Part shown: one piece after another, positions 51,400 through 59,950 of the stretch
How the letters are laid out: every line of letters starts with the position of its first letter
How positions within the stretch are numbered: position 1 is the first letter of the stretch
DNA from: AR5 sp035762565
GTDB taxonomy: Bacteria; Methylomirabilota; Methylomirabilia; Rokubacteriales; CSP1-6
DNA: 64,000 bases
Assembly: GCA_035762565.1 (NCBI GenBank)
Contig: DASTOJ010000128.1
Coordinates: 1 to 64,000, forward strand
Direction of reading: 5' to 3'
Translations under genes and position numbers: made by a program
Notes under the pieces: model-generated
The model's database searches: none
The model's input: only the letters and a program-made list of their open reading frames with translations
Told to the model about the DNA's origin: nothing

Positions 51400-52938
51400 C
51401 TACGGTCCGCTGAGAGGCTTCTTCAGGAAGAGGTTGACGTCGTTCGGGGGGACGAGGTCGGGCGCCGTCCAGCCGTCGAGGTCGTACTCGGCCATGCACT
51501 GCTCGGCGAACCCGCGGAAGCGCTGGGCGGCGCCGCTGCCGTGGGCCATCTGCCACGTGATGAGCCGGACGGTCTCGGGGGCGCCCGCGTAGTTCCGCTC
51601 GTAGAGCTCGTGGCGCCCGCCGAACTCCGTGCCCGTGGCGTCCCACAGGAGCTTCATCAGCTTGATCCGCTCCACCGCGTCTGTCCCGTCGGAGCCGCGC
51701 AGGTACCTGTCCAGGTAGGGGCGGAGGGCCGGCGAGCGGAAGTCCGCCGCGTGCGAGTTCACGTAGATGAGGCCGCTGGCCAGGATGCTCTCGGTCAGCT
51801 CCTTCACGCGCGGGTAGGCCACGGGGGCGAACACCCGGTAGGCCTGCGCGTACTCGGGGTTCGGGAGCACGGTCCCGCCGGCCCACGGCGCCGGGGTCCG
51901 GGCCATGGCGTCCGTCAGCCCCCAGAACAGGTTGCGCCAGGCGATCGCCTCGCCGACCGAGGCCTGCACGCTGCGGCTGTCGCCGGAGCCGACGGCGTCC
52001 ACGGCCTTGAGCAGCAGGCCGGCGATGAAGTCGAGCTTGACGGCGAGGCGGGTGCAGCCGTGCAGCATCGCCCGCGGGAAGAAGCCGGAGTGCTGGAAGA
52101 ACGTGTTCGACTTCTCGACGTCCTCGTAGACGAGCACGTTCTCCCACGGGACCAGCGCGTGGTCGAGGACGAGGATGGCGTCGTTCTCGTCGAGGCGGCT
52201 GCTGAGCGGATAGTCGAACGGGCTGCCCATGACCTCGGCCGTCATCGTGTAGGACGGGCGGCAGATCAGCTTCACGCCCGGCGTGTCCATCGTCGCGATG
52301 AACACGGCGGCGAACTCCTTGGTCTTGATCGGCGTGGTGCTCGGATGCGCGATGAAGTTCGCATGGGTGAGCGCGGAGCCGGTGGCCACCACCTTGGCGC
52401 CGCTGATGACGAGGCCGGCGTCGGTCTCCTTCTCGACGTGGATGTAGACGTCGGCGACCTCGTCGGGCGGCCGGTGGCGGTCCACCGGCGGCTGCACCAG
52501 CGCGTGATTCAGGTAGAGCACGCGCTCCTGCGCGTTGCGGTACCAGCGCCGGGCGTTGTCCTGGTAGGGCGCGTAGAACTCGGCGTTGGCCCCCAGCGTG
52601 GCCAGGAAGGCCGCCTTGTAGTCGGGCGAGCGTCCCATCCAGCCGTACGTCAGGCGCGCCCACGCCGCGATCGCGTCGCGGGCGGCGACCAGCTCCTCGG
52701 CGCTCGCCGGCGCCCGGAAGTAGCGGTGCGTGACGCCGCCGGAGCCGGTGTCCGTGGGGCAGGTGAGGACGTCGCGCTGGGCCGGGTCGTGGAGGGCGTC
52801 GTACAGCCGCGCCAGCATGCGCGCCGGGTTGCGGAAGGCCGGGTGCGTCGTGACGTCCTTCACCCGGTCGCCGTAGATCCAGATCTCGCGGCCGTCGCGC
52901 AGGCTCTCCAGGAAGTCCTTGCCCGTGAAGGGGGCCAT
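51400..52938 (-). CDS. 4-hydroxyphenylacetate 3-hydroxylase (HpaB) family oxygenase
   Basis: A 512-residue flavin-dependent aromatic hydroxylase-type protein in the acyl-CoA dehydrogenase fold. It opens MAPFTGKDFLESLRDGREIW and has LTYGWMGRSPDYKAAFLATL, HVEKETDAGLVISGAKVVAT, and LVPWENVLVYED. The cysteines of 4-hydroxybutyryl-CoA dehydratase are not seen. It needs a flavin reductase (HpaC), which is not adjacent. It may hydroxylate a phenol to a catechol. Confidence 0.88.
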   Translation of the reverse strand: MAPFTGKDFLESLRDGREIWIYGDRVKDVTTHPAFRNPARMLARLYDALHDPAQRDVLTCPTDTGSGGVTHRYFRAPASAEELVAARDAIAAWARLTYGWMGRSPDYKAAFLATLGANAEFYAPYQDNARRWYRNAQERVLYLNHALVQPPVDRHRPPDEVADVYIHVEKETDAGLVISGAKVVATGSALTHANFIAHPSTTPIKTKEFAAVFIATMDTPGVKLICRPSYTMTAEVMGSPFDYPLSSRLDENDAILVLDHALVPWENVLVYEDVEKSNTFFQHSGFFPRAMLHGCTRLAVKLDFIAGLLLKAVDAVGSGDSRSVQASVGEAIAWRNLFWGLTDAMARTPAPWAGGTVLPNPEYAQAYRVFAPVAYPRVKELTESILASGLIYVNSHAADFRSPALRPYLDRYLRGSDGTDAVERIKLMKLLWDATGTEFGGRHELYERNYAGAPETVRLITWQMAHGSGAAQRFRGFAEQCMAEYDLDGWTAPDLVPPNDVNLFLKKPLSGP

Positions 52939-53040
52939 GGGCGGATCGTAGTGGGAGTCGCCTGGAGAGGCAACCCCTTGACATCGCGCCCCCCGGGGGT
53001 CGAGGATCGGCACCTCGTTGGAAAGGCTGGAGGGTGGGCC

Positions 53041-53499
53041 ATGATGTCGGGTCTGCATGCCCTGAGTCGGACGGTTCCGATCACCTGCCTCGCGATGGTG
53101 ATCATGGCGCTCGTCTGGGCCACACCGGTTGCCGCCAACGAAGTCGTCCAGTGGAACGAGACGACGATGAAGGCGATCGCGGCGAACGGCCAGAGCCCGG
53201 TGGTAGCGACGCGCACGCTGGCGATGGTGCACACGGCCGTGCACGACGCCGGCGCCGCCGCCGTGGTCCTGGCCGGTGTCCTGGGCGGCGATCAGGCGAA
53301 CTTCTCGTTCAAGAGTGGAAAGCCGTTCGAGGGTATCACCCGATCCTTCACGAGCTTCTCGCAGGCGGCCCGGGAAAGTGCCGACTCGCGCGTCTATGCC
53401 GGCATCCACTTCCGCAGCGCGTGCGAGGACGGGCTGGCTCTCGGTCGCAAGGTGGGGCAGCGAGTGGCAAAACTCTACTTGCAGCCAGCACGGAAATAG
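53041..53499 (+). pseudogene. Internally deleted vanadium haloperoxidase/PAP2-type gene
   Basis: A 152-codon frame with a signal peptide (LAMVIMALVWATPVAA). It joins the N-terminal domain of exported haloperoxidase-like proteins (VQWNETTMKAIAANGQSPVV, LAMVHTAVHDA) directly to their C-terminal end (FTSFSQAARESADSRVYAGI, HFRSACEDGLALGRKVG). Several hundred central residues, with most vanadate ligands, are absent. The frame is kept, so a small protein could be made, but not an active enzyme. Junction near 53250-53290. Confidence 0.6.
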
Positions 53500-53582
53500 C
53501 GGGCGTAGCCGACGCTTCTTCATCCCTCGTCGTTGTCTAGGCAGGATTAGGTCGGACCGTGCCGGTAGAGTACCCTTGGGCC

Positions 53583-55847
53583 ATGCCGGCCTGGCGTAGA
53601 TTCCGGCCCCGCCTGAACACGGCGTCCCTGACCGTCGGGGTCGTCCTTCCGGTGGCGCTGCTCTTCGTGTCCGGCACACCCATCCTCGACCTGATCGAGC
53701 TGAAGACGTACGACCTCCGCTTCCTCTCCCGCGGCCCCCGGCAGCCGTCATCGGCCGTCGTGATGGCGGCGATCGACGAGAAGAGCCTCGACACGGAAGG
53801 GCGGTGGCCCTGGCCTCGATCCAAGATCGCCGCCCTGGTCGACGCCCTCTCCCGCGACGGGGCCCGGGTGATCGCGTTCGACATCGCCTTCTCGGAGCCG
53901 GACGAGAATTCCCAGATCACCCTCATGGATCAGCTCGCGCAGCGGGTGGAGTCGCTGGCCATCAAGGACTGGAGGCTGAGCGATTTCATCAGCGAACGGC
54001 GGCGGCACGCCGACAACGATCTGGCCCTGGCGACCGCCATCAAGAGCTCGTCGGCCGCCGTCGTCCTCGGCTACTTCTTCCACATGAGCGAGGCCGCGCT
54101 CGAGTATCGCCTGGAGCCGGACGAGATCGCCCGGCGGCTCAAGCGCCTGGCCGCGTCCAAGTACCCGCTGGTGGCCTATGCGACTGCCGACACGGGGGCG
54201 GTTCCGTTCGTCCGGGCGTACGCCCCGGAGAGCAACCTCGAGCTTTTCAGCGAAGCGGCCGCCTCGTCCGCGTACTTCAGCCTGCGGAGCGACCCCGACG
54301 GCATCCTTCGCTGGATGCCGCTCGTGATCCAGGGCGGCGAGGACCTCTTTCCGCCGCTCGCGGTCGCGTGCGCCTGGCACTACCTGGGCAAGCCGCGCCT
54401 CACGGTGAAGGTCGGGCGCCACGGCGTCGAGGGGATCCAGCTGGGCGATCGGCTCATCCCCACCGACGAGAGCGGGCAATTGCTCATCAACTACTACGGT
54501 CCCCCCAAGACCTTCGCCCAGGTCTCCGTCACCGACATTCTCAGGGGCAAGGTCGCCGCCGGCACGTTCAAGGACCGGATCGTGCTCGTGGGAGCCACGG
54601 CGCTCGGCACCTACGACTTGCGGAGCACGCCGTTCAGTCCCTTGTATCCCGGGATGGAGGTTCACGCCTCGGTCATCGAGAACGTCCTGACGGGAAGCTT
54701 CATGGCCCGGCCCGAGTGGTCGAAGGTGTTCGACCTGCTGGCCATCGTCGCGCTGGGAGGGCTGGTGGGGGCCGCGCTGCCGCGGCTGAGCCCGCTCAGG
54801 GGTCTCGGCTTCGCCGCGGGGTTGTTCGCCCTCTACGTCCTCGGCGCTCGCTGGCTGTTCGTGTACGCCCAGGTCTGGCTGAACATGGTCTACCCCCTGC
54901 TCGCGCTGCTGGCGACCTACACGGCCCTGACCGCGTACGCCTACGTCACCGAGCAGCGCCAGCGCAAGCGGGTGAAGGAGACCTTCCGGCAGTACGTGGC
55001 GCCGCTCGTGGTCGAGGAGATGCTCAAGGATCCCGGCCGCCTGAGACTGGGGGGCGAGGAAAAGGTCCTCACGGTGCTGTTCAGCGACCTCGAGGGCTTC
55101 ACCGCGCACGCCGAGCGCTATGCCCCGCACGAGACGGCGCAGATGCTGGGCGAGTACTACAACCGGGTCACCGAACAGGTCTTCATCCACCAGGGCACGC
55201 TCAAGGAGTACGTGGCCGACGAGCTCATGGCCATCTTCGGCGCCCCCCTGCCGCAGGCGGACCACGCCGTGCGGGCATGCGCGACGGCGCTCGCCATGCG
55301 CGAGCAACGCCTCGTTCTCGCCGCGGAGTGGGCGACACTCGGCCGCCCGCGACTCCGGGCCCGCACGGGAGTCAATACCGGCCCGATGCTGGTGGGCAAC
55401 CTCGGCTCCAAGTACCGCTTTGCGTACGGCGTCCTCGGAGACCAGGTGAACCTCGGCTCGCGCCTGGAAGCCTTGAACAAGGCGTACGGCACGGAGATCC
55501 TGATCGGCGAAAACACCGCCCGCCTGGTGGGCGACGCGTTCCGGCTCCGCGAGATCGACACGGTCCGGGTCGTCGGCCGGGCCCAGACCGTGCGAGTCTA
55601 CGAGCTGCTCGCCCCGGTGGGCCCCCTGGCCCCGGAGCAAGAGAAGGCGTTGAAGTCGTACGCCGCCGGGCTGGAAGCCTATCGCCAGCAAGTCTGGGAC
55701 GATGCCCTGGCACTCTTCCGGGAGGCGTTGACGCTATGGCCCGCGGACGGGGCGGCCCGGACGATGGCCAGCCGCTGCGAGCTCTACCAGAAGACGGCTC
55801 CGCCCGAGGCGTGGGACGGCGTCTTCGAGCAGGAGTTCAAGAAGTGA
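53583..55847 (+). CDS. CHASE2-domain adenylate/guanylate cyclase
   Basis: A 754-residue membrane sensor. One N-terminal helix (about 15-32), an extracytoplasmic CHASE2 domain (about 40-350, with VVMAAIDEKSLDTEGRWPWP and VLVGATALGTYDLRSTPFSP), three helices (about 375-460) and a class III cyclase (about 490-665; LFSDLEGF, VADELMAIFGAP, GVLGDQVNLGSRLE). A C-terminal helical tail follows. It should make cAMP or cGMP in response to an unknown external signal. ATG 53583 is preferred over GTG 53559. Confidence 0.92.
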   Translation: MPAWRRFRPRLNTASLTVGVVLPVALLFVSGTPILDLIELKTYDLRFLSRGPRQPSSAVVMAAIDEKSLDTEGRWPWPRSKIAALVDALSRDGARVIAFDIAFSEPDENSQITLMDQLAQRVESLAIKDWRLSDFISERRRHADNDLALATAIKSSSAAVVLGYFFHMSEAALEYRLEPDEIARRLKRLAASKYPLVAYATADTGAVPFVRAYAPESNLELFSEAAASSAYFSLRSDPDGILRWMPLVIQGGEDLFPPLAVACAWHYLGKPRLTVKVGRHGVEGIQLGDRLIPTDESGQLLINYYGPPKTFAQVSVTDILRGKVAAGTFKDRIVLVGATALGTYDLRSTPFSPLYPGMEVHASVIENVLTGSFMARPEWSKVFDLLAIVALGGLVGAALPRLSPLRGLGFAAGLFALYVLGARWLFVYAQVWLNMVYPLLALLATYTALTAYAYVTEQRQRKRVKETFRQYVAPLVVEEMLKDPGRLRLGGEEKVLTVLFSDLEGFTAHAERYAPHETAQMLGEYYNRVTEQVFIHQGTLKEYVADELMAIFGAPLPQADHAVRACATALAMREQRLVLAAEWATLGRPRLRARTGVNTGPMLVGNLGSKYRFAYGVLGDQVNLGSRLEALNKAYGTEILIGENTARLVGDAFRLREIDTVRVVGRAQTVRVYELLAPVGPLAPEQEKALKSYAAGLEAYRQQVWDDALALFREALTLWPADGAARTMASRCELYQKTAPPEAWDGVFEQEFKK

Positions 55848-56517
55848 TGTAGAGGTCGCCCCGCTCCTCCTTGAGCCGATATCCCTTCAGCCCCACCTCA
55901 GCGTCGCCGAGGGGCGCGCCGGTGTGGAGGTCGAACTGCCACATGTGCTCCAGGCAGGTCAGGATGGACCCATCGTGGACCCCAGTCTCGAGCGGCACGG
56001 CCTCGTGAGGGCATAGGGCCTGATAGGCGGCGAACCCATCCCCGGTGTTCACGATGAGGACGGTGACGCCGTCGACGGTGAATTCCTTCATGCCGTTGAC
56101 GGGGACGTCCGCGGCTCCGCACACGCGGGTCCAGGCCGATCCCTGACCGACGGCCTCCGGCGCGGGCGGCTGACCCGCCGTCGCGTCCGTCGTGTCGACC
56201 TCGATCTTGTTCGGACCCCGCTTCGCGGGCTGGTAGAGAAGCCGCGTCACGGGCTGGCCGACGATGATGTGCGAGGCGAGGATCTCGTCCAGATCGGACT
56301 CCCGCACACCCGAGTACCAGACGTTCTCGGGGTAGACGACGATCATCGGGCCGTGGCCGCATTGCGAGAAGCAGCCGGACTTGTTGATGCGGATATCGCT
56401 CCGGCCCGCTTTCTGCGCGCCGGCCCGAAGGATCTTCACGTACTTCTCGGTGTCGCCCTGGGTCGGGCAGGTCTCCCCGCTGGTGCACACGAACACGTGC
56501 CGATCGTACTGGCCCAT
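55837..56517 (-). CDS. Thioredoxin-like [2Fe-2S] ferredoxin fused to a Rieske domain
   Basis: A 226-residue two-domain iron-sulfur protein. Residues 1-100 are a thioredoxin-fold [2Fe-2S] ferredoxin with C11, C17, C49 and C53 (SGCFSQCGHGP). Residues 125-226 are a Rieske ferredoxin with C169-x-H171 and C188-x2-H191. Both clusters look complete. It is followed 11 bases later by a ferredoxin reductase gene, so the two form an electron-transfer unit. The terminal oxygenase is not in the vicinity. Its 3' end overlaps the cyclase gene by 11 bases. Confidence 0.87.
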   Translation of the reverse strand: MGQYDRHVFVCTSGETCPTQGDTEKYVKILRAGAQKAGRSDIRINKSGCFSQCGHGPMIVVYPENVWYSGVRESDLDEILASHIIVGQPVTRLLYQPAKRGPNKIEVDTTDATAGQPPAPEAVGQGSAWTRVCGAADVPVNGMKEFTVDGVTVLIVNTGDGFAAYQALCPHEAVPLETGVHDGSILTCLEHMWQFDLHTGAPLGDAEVGLKGYRLKEERGDLYITS

Positions 56518-56528
56518 CGTCGCTCCTC

Positions 56529-57569
56529 TCAGCTGAATTTGTCGTAACGGATGTCGGCGAGCGGCAGCCGCGCCTCGCGCAGGAGCAGGCGCAGGCTCGC
56601 GTCGACCATCGGCGGCGGGCCGGCAACGTAGGCGCGGACGTCGGTGAAGCGGCCCTGCATGCGCTCGCCGGCCACGGCGTGAACGAAGCCCCGGGCAAAG
56701 CCGAATCCCGGGTAGGCGCCGGCCAGCGTTGCCGGAACGTCCTCGTCGGAGAGCGCCACCGTCACCGCGAGTCGCCCGGCGTGGCGCGCCCGGAACGCGT
56801 CCAGCTCATCGAGGAAGAAGGCGTCGCGCGCGGTCCGGACGCCGAAGAACACGTGACCGTCCCACGCCGAGAAGTGACCCTCCCGGCCCGCGAGCGACAG
56901 GATCGACATCATCCCCGCGATGCCGCTCCCTCCCGCGATGCAGAGGAGGTGCCTGGGCACGCCGGGGTGGTACGTCGCGTGCCCCAGCGGACCGAACAGG
57001 GCGAGGCGCGTGCCCTCGGCCCCCGCGGCGAAGAGCCACGTGCTCACGGCGCCTCCGGTCTTCTGCTTCACGACGAACGACAGCCGGGTGGCGGCGCGCT
57101 CGAAGTTGACCATGGAGTAGGCGCGGGCCCCGGTGATCCCCGGCACGGACAGGAGCGCGAACTGGCCGGCTGCGAAGTCGAGCGGCGCCTCGAGGTCGAG
57201 GTCGAAGGTGGCCACGTCGTGCGTCAGGAGGCGGAGCGCCCGCACGACCCCCCCGAGACCGCGGGGCGCGGACGTGCCGGGCTCGCGCGGCTTCAGCGTG
57301 CCGCCGACGTCGAGCGTGCAATCATCCTCGGCCACGCTCTGGCAGGTGAGGAGCTCGGCGGCGCCCTTGAGATAGCGGCGACCCGGAGCCCCGGGCCACT
57401 GGCTGGCGACGCGGCCACTCACGAGCCGGACCTTGCAGGTGCCGCAGGTGCCGGTGGCACACTCGTAGGGAAGCTCGACTCCGCTGCGGAGCCCGGCGTG
57501 GAGGATCTTCTCCCCCGGGTCGCACTCGAAGTCCCGCGTCGCGGTCTTGGCGTTGACGACGACCTTCAT
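56529..57569 (-). CDS. Ferredoxin-NAD(P)H reductase, phenol/toluene monooxygenase type
   Basis: A 346-residue reductase. A plant-type [2Fe-2S] domain is N-terminal (C37, C42, C45, C76; YECATGTCGTCKVRL). An FAD domain follows (RAYSMVN, LFGPLGHATYH), then an NAD domain (CIAGGSGIAGMMS, and the end YVAGPPPMVDASLR). It resembles reductases of multicomponent oxygenases. With the ferredoxin-Rieske protein it could feed an oxygenase or the P450 elsewhere. Confidence 0.9.
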   Translation of the reverse strand: MKVVVNAKTATRDFECDPGEKILHAGLRSGVELPYECATGTCGTCKVRLVSGRVASQWPGAPGRRYLKGAAELLTCQSVAEDDCTLDVGGTLKPREPGTSAPRGLGGVVRALRLLTHDVATFDLDLEAPLDFAAGQFALLSVPGITGARAYSMVNFERAATRLSFVVKQKTGGAVSTWLFAAGAEGTRLALFGPLGHATYHPGVPRHLLCIAGGSGIAGMMSILSLAGREGHFSAWDGHVFFGVRTARDAFFLDELDAFRARHAGRLAVTVALSDEDVPATLAGAYPGFGFARGFVHAVAGERMQGRFTDVRAYVAGPPPMVDASLRLLLREARLPLADIRYDKFS

Positions 57570-57641
57570 GGGCTGTACTGAACCATCACGCGCCCGCGTC
57601 GGCAAGCGTAAAGCGGGTGAGAGCGCCCCGCAGCGGGGGCC

Positions 57642-57647
57642 TATAAT
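57642..57647 (+). promoter_or_regulatory. Consensus -10 box, possible leaderless start
   Basis: A perfect TATAAT ends 6 bases before GTG 57654, with no ribosome site. The best example of the -10-to-start arrangement in this window. Confidence 0.5.
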
Positions 57648-57653
57648 GCCCGC

Positions 57654-58352
57654 GTGGTGACGCCGGAACGGTTCGCGACGGGCATGACCTTCGACGAGTA
57701 CGTGACGTACGCGGGCACCCCCGCGAACCTCGCGCGCGAGGCCGGCTGGTGGCTGGGCCCGCAGCGACGGGACTTCAGCGGCCTGCTCCGCGCGTGGCAC
57801 GCCCGCGTGCGGCTCAGTGGGGCGCAGATGGACGCGATCCGGTGGCTGGCGGGCCAGCCCGGCGGGCCAGCCAAGGTCCTGGTGATCTCCGAGGAGTGGT
57901 CCTCGGACTGCCGGCGTGACGTCCCCATACTGGCCCGCCTGGCCGAGGCCGGTGGGCTCGAGCTGCGCATCTTCCAGCGCGACGGGCAGAAAGTGGGCCG
58001 GGGGCCTCGTGCGGATCCCCGCGAGTCGCCAAACGCCGACCTGGTCAACCAGTTCCTCAATGAGAAGGACGACCAGACCTTCCAGTCGGTTCCGGTGGCC
58101 GCCTTCTTCACGACGGACATGCGATGCTTGTACCGCTACGTCGAGTTCCCCGCGATCTACCACAAAGAGCGGCTGTTCAGCGCCATGCAGGTAGCGCGCC
58201 CCGGGGAGACCCGCGAGCAGGCGTGGGAGCGCTTCATACGCGACTGGGGCGCGCTTCAGCAGTCGCCCTTCTTCCTGATGTGGGCGAGCGCCGCCGTCGA
58301 CGAGATCGTGGCCGCGCTTCACGAGCGCCTCGTCGTGGGCGCCTCCGCCTGA
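57654..58352 (+). CDS. Thioredoxin-fold protein with a degraded CxxC
   Basis: A 232-residue protein of the Thioredoxin_9 type. The active-site region reads SEEWSSDCRRDVP, so the first Cys of the usual W-C-x-x-C is Ser and only the second remains. A cis-Pro position lies in SVPVAAFF. GTG 57654 or 57657 is the start. It was probably a disulfide or peroxide-related protein in origin. Present function unknown. Confidence 0.8.
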   Translation: MVTPERFATGMTFDEYVTYAGTPANLAREAGWWLGPQRRDFSGLLRAWHARVRLSGAQMDAIRWLAGQPGGPAKVLVISEEWSSDCRRDVPILARLAEAGGLELRIFQRDGQKVGRGPRADPRESPNADLVNQFLNEKDDQTFQSVPVAAFFTTDMRCLYRYVEFPAIYHKERLFSAMQVARPGETREQAWERFIRDWGALQQSPFFLMWASAAVDEIVAALHERLVVGASA

Positions 58353-58356
58353 CAGG

Positions 58357-58811
58357 GTGCGGGTGGTCCGGCGTCGCACGCGCGGCGGGCTCGAGTCGCG
58401 AGTGCGGCTCGAGCGCCCGTCACCGGCCCGCCAGCGCGAGTTCCTCCTCGCGGTGCGCCGCAGCCGTCGGCTGCACGGCGCCTGGGTAGCGCCGCCGGCC
58501 ACGCACGCCGCCTACCGGCGCTACGTGCGGCGGCTGCGGCGGCCGACCCAGGCCGGTTATCTCGTGTGCCGCCGCGACTCGGGTGCGCTGGTCGGCGTGG
58601 TGAACATCAGCGAGATCGTGCGCGGCCCGCTGCAGAGCGCGTATCTCGGGTACTACGCGTTCACGCCGGAGGCGGGGCGGGGATTGATGATGGAAGGGCT
58701 CGCGCTGGCGTCCACGAACGCTGGGCGCTCCTCCGCGAAGAGTGGCTCACGCGCTCGAACCACACAGGCCCCCGGCCCCGCCCGCCCGGCGCGGCGGTGA
58801 CCGCGCGCTAG
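58357..58811 (+). pseudogene. Internally deleted GNAT (RimJ-like) acetyltransferase
   Basis: The frame from GTG 58357 gives a normal RimJ-type start up to QSAYLGYYAFTPEAGRGLMM, then EGLALA. From about 58713 another frame gives HERWALLREEW, which is the standard end of these enzymes. Some 50-60 residues between, including the second half of the acetyl-CoA site, are missing. The tail then runs into the convergent gene. Non-functional. Confidence 0.7.
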
Positions 58812-59950
58812 AAGAACTCGCGGGAAGCCAGGCGCGCGCCCTCGGCCAGCGACGCGAGCTTGGCCCAGACGACGTCGGGATCGACCGCCGCCTGCCCGAC
58901 CCAGGTGCCGAAGCCGCAGTCCGTCCCCGCGATGACGTTCTCGCGGCCGACCAGCTTCGCGTAGCGGCCGATGCGCTCGGCGACCAGCTCGGGATGCTCG
59001 ATGAAGTTGGTCGTGGAGTCGATCACGCCGGGGATGAGGACCTTGCCGGCGGGCAGCTTCACACGCTCGAAGACCTTCCACTCGTGGGCGTGGCGCGGGT
59101 TGGCGGCCTCGAAGGAGATCCCGCTGGGCCGCGCGGTGAACACGACGTCGAGGACGTCGGCCAGCGGGACGTCGTAGTGGTGTGGACCCTCGTAGTTGCC
59201 CCAGCACAGGTGTACCCGCGCCTGGTCGGGCGGCACGTTGGCCAGCGCGTGGTTGAGCGCCTCGACGTGCAAGCGCGCCTTCTTGCGGAACTCCTCGACG
59301 CTGAGCTGGGCGTACTGGATGTGCCGGCCCATCGCCAGGTCGGGACAGTCGACTTGCAGGATGAAGCCGGCCCGCGCCACCGCCTCGTACTCGTGGCGCA
59401 TGGCCTCGGCGATGGCGGCCAGGTACGTCTCGTGGCTGCCGTAGTGCTCGTCGCGGAAGAAGAGGGAGATGACGCCGGGCGAAGCAGCGGTCAGGAATCC
59501 CTCCTCGGCCTTCACCGCGCCGAGGGCTGCCCGGAGGTTGTCGGTGTCGGCCGCCGCGGCGCCGGCGTCCCGCACTGCGATGGCGCCGGTGCAGGCGGGC
59601 GCCTTGCGCCGGGCGCGGCCGGGGTCGCCGAACACGCGCCGGGCCATGCCAGGGAAGTCGACGAGATCCCGGTACTGCAGAGGGTGGCTGGCGCCGCCGA
59701 AGCCGGTGAGGCGATCCTTCACGTAGGTCGCGTAGGAGGGCTTGCTCATCTCCCCGTCGTTGACGACGCCGATACCGGCGTCGGCCTGCTGACGCGCCAC
59801 CTCGGCGACGGCGGAGCGGATGCGCGCGGCGAGGGCGGTCGGGTCGACCGGCACGCCCTCCTCCCTGGCGAACATCATGCGTACGAGATCCTCCGGCCGC
59901 GGCAGGCTGCCGGTGTGGGTCGTCAGGAACCGCTCCGTGCTGCGCCTCAC
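58808..59950 (-). CDS. Cobalamin-independent methionine synthase-like (MetE C-domain) protein
   Basis: A 380-residue protein of the MetE/epoxyalkane-CoM transferase superfamily, lacking the MetE N-terminal half. The zinc ligands appear in VHLCWGN (His, Cys), a Glu in GISFEAANPRH and Cys in IAGTDCGFGT. It starts TTHTGSLPRPEDLVRMM. GTG 59950 overlaps the LLM gene's stop by four bases. It may move a methyl or alkyl group onto a thiol rather than make methionine. Confidence 0.85.
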   Translation of the reverse strand: MRRSTERFLTTHTGSLPRPEDLVRMMFAREEGVPVDPTALAARIRSAVAEVARQQADAGIGVVNDGEMSKPSYATYVKDRLTGFGGASHPLQYRDLVDFPGMARRVFGDPGRARRKAPACTGAIAVRDAGAAAADTDNLRAALGAVKAEEGFLTAASPGVISLFFRDEHYGSHETYLAAIAEAMRHEYEAVARAGFILQVDCPDLAMGRHIQYAQLSVEEFRKKARLHVEALNHALANVPPDQARVHLCWGNYEGPHHYDVPLADVLDVVFTARPSGISFEAANPRHAHEWKVFERVKLPAGKVLIPGVIDSTTNFIEHPELVAERIGRYAKLVGRENVIAGTDCGFGTWVGQAAVDPDVVWAKLASLAEGARLASREFF

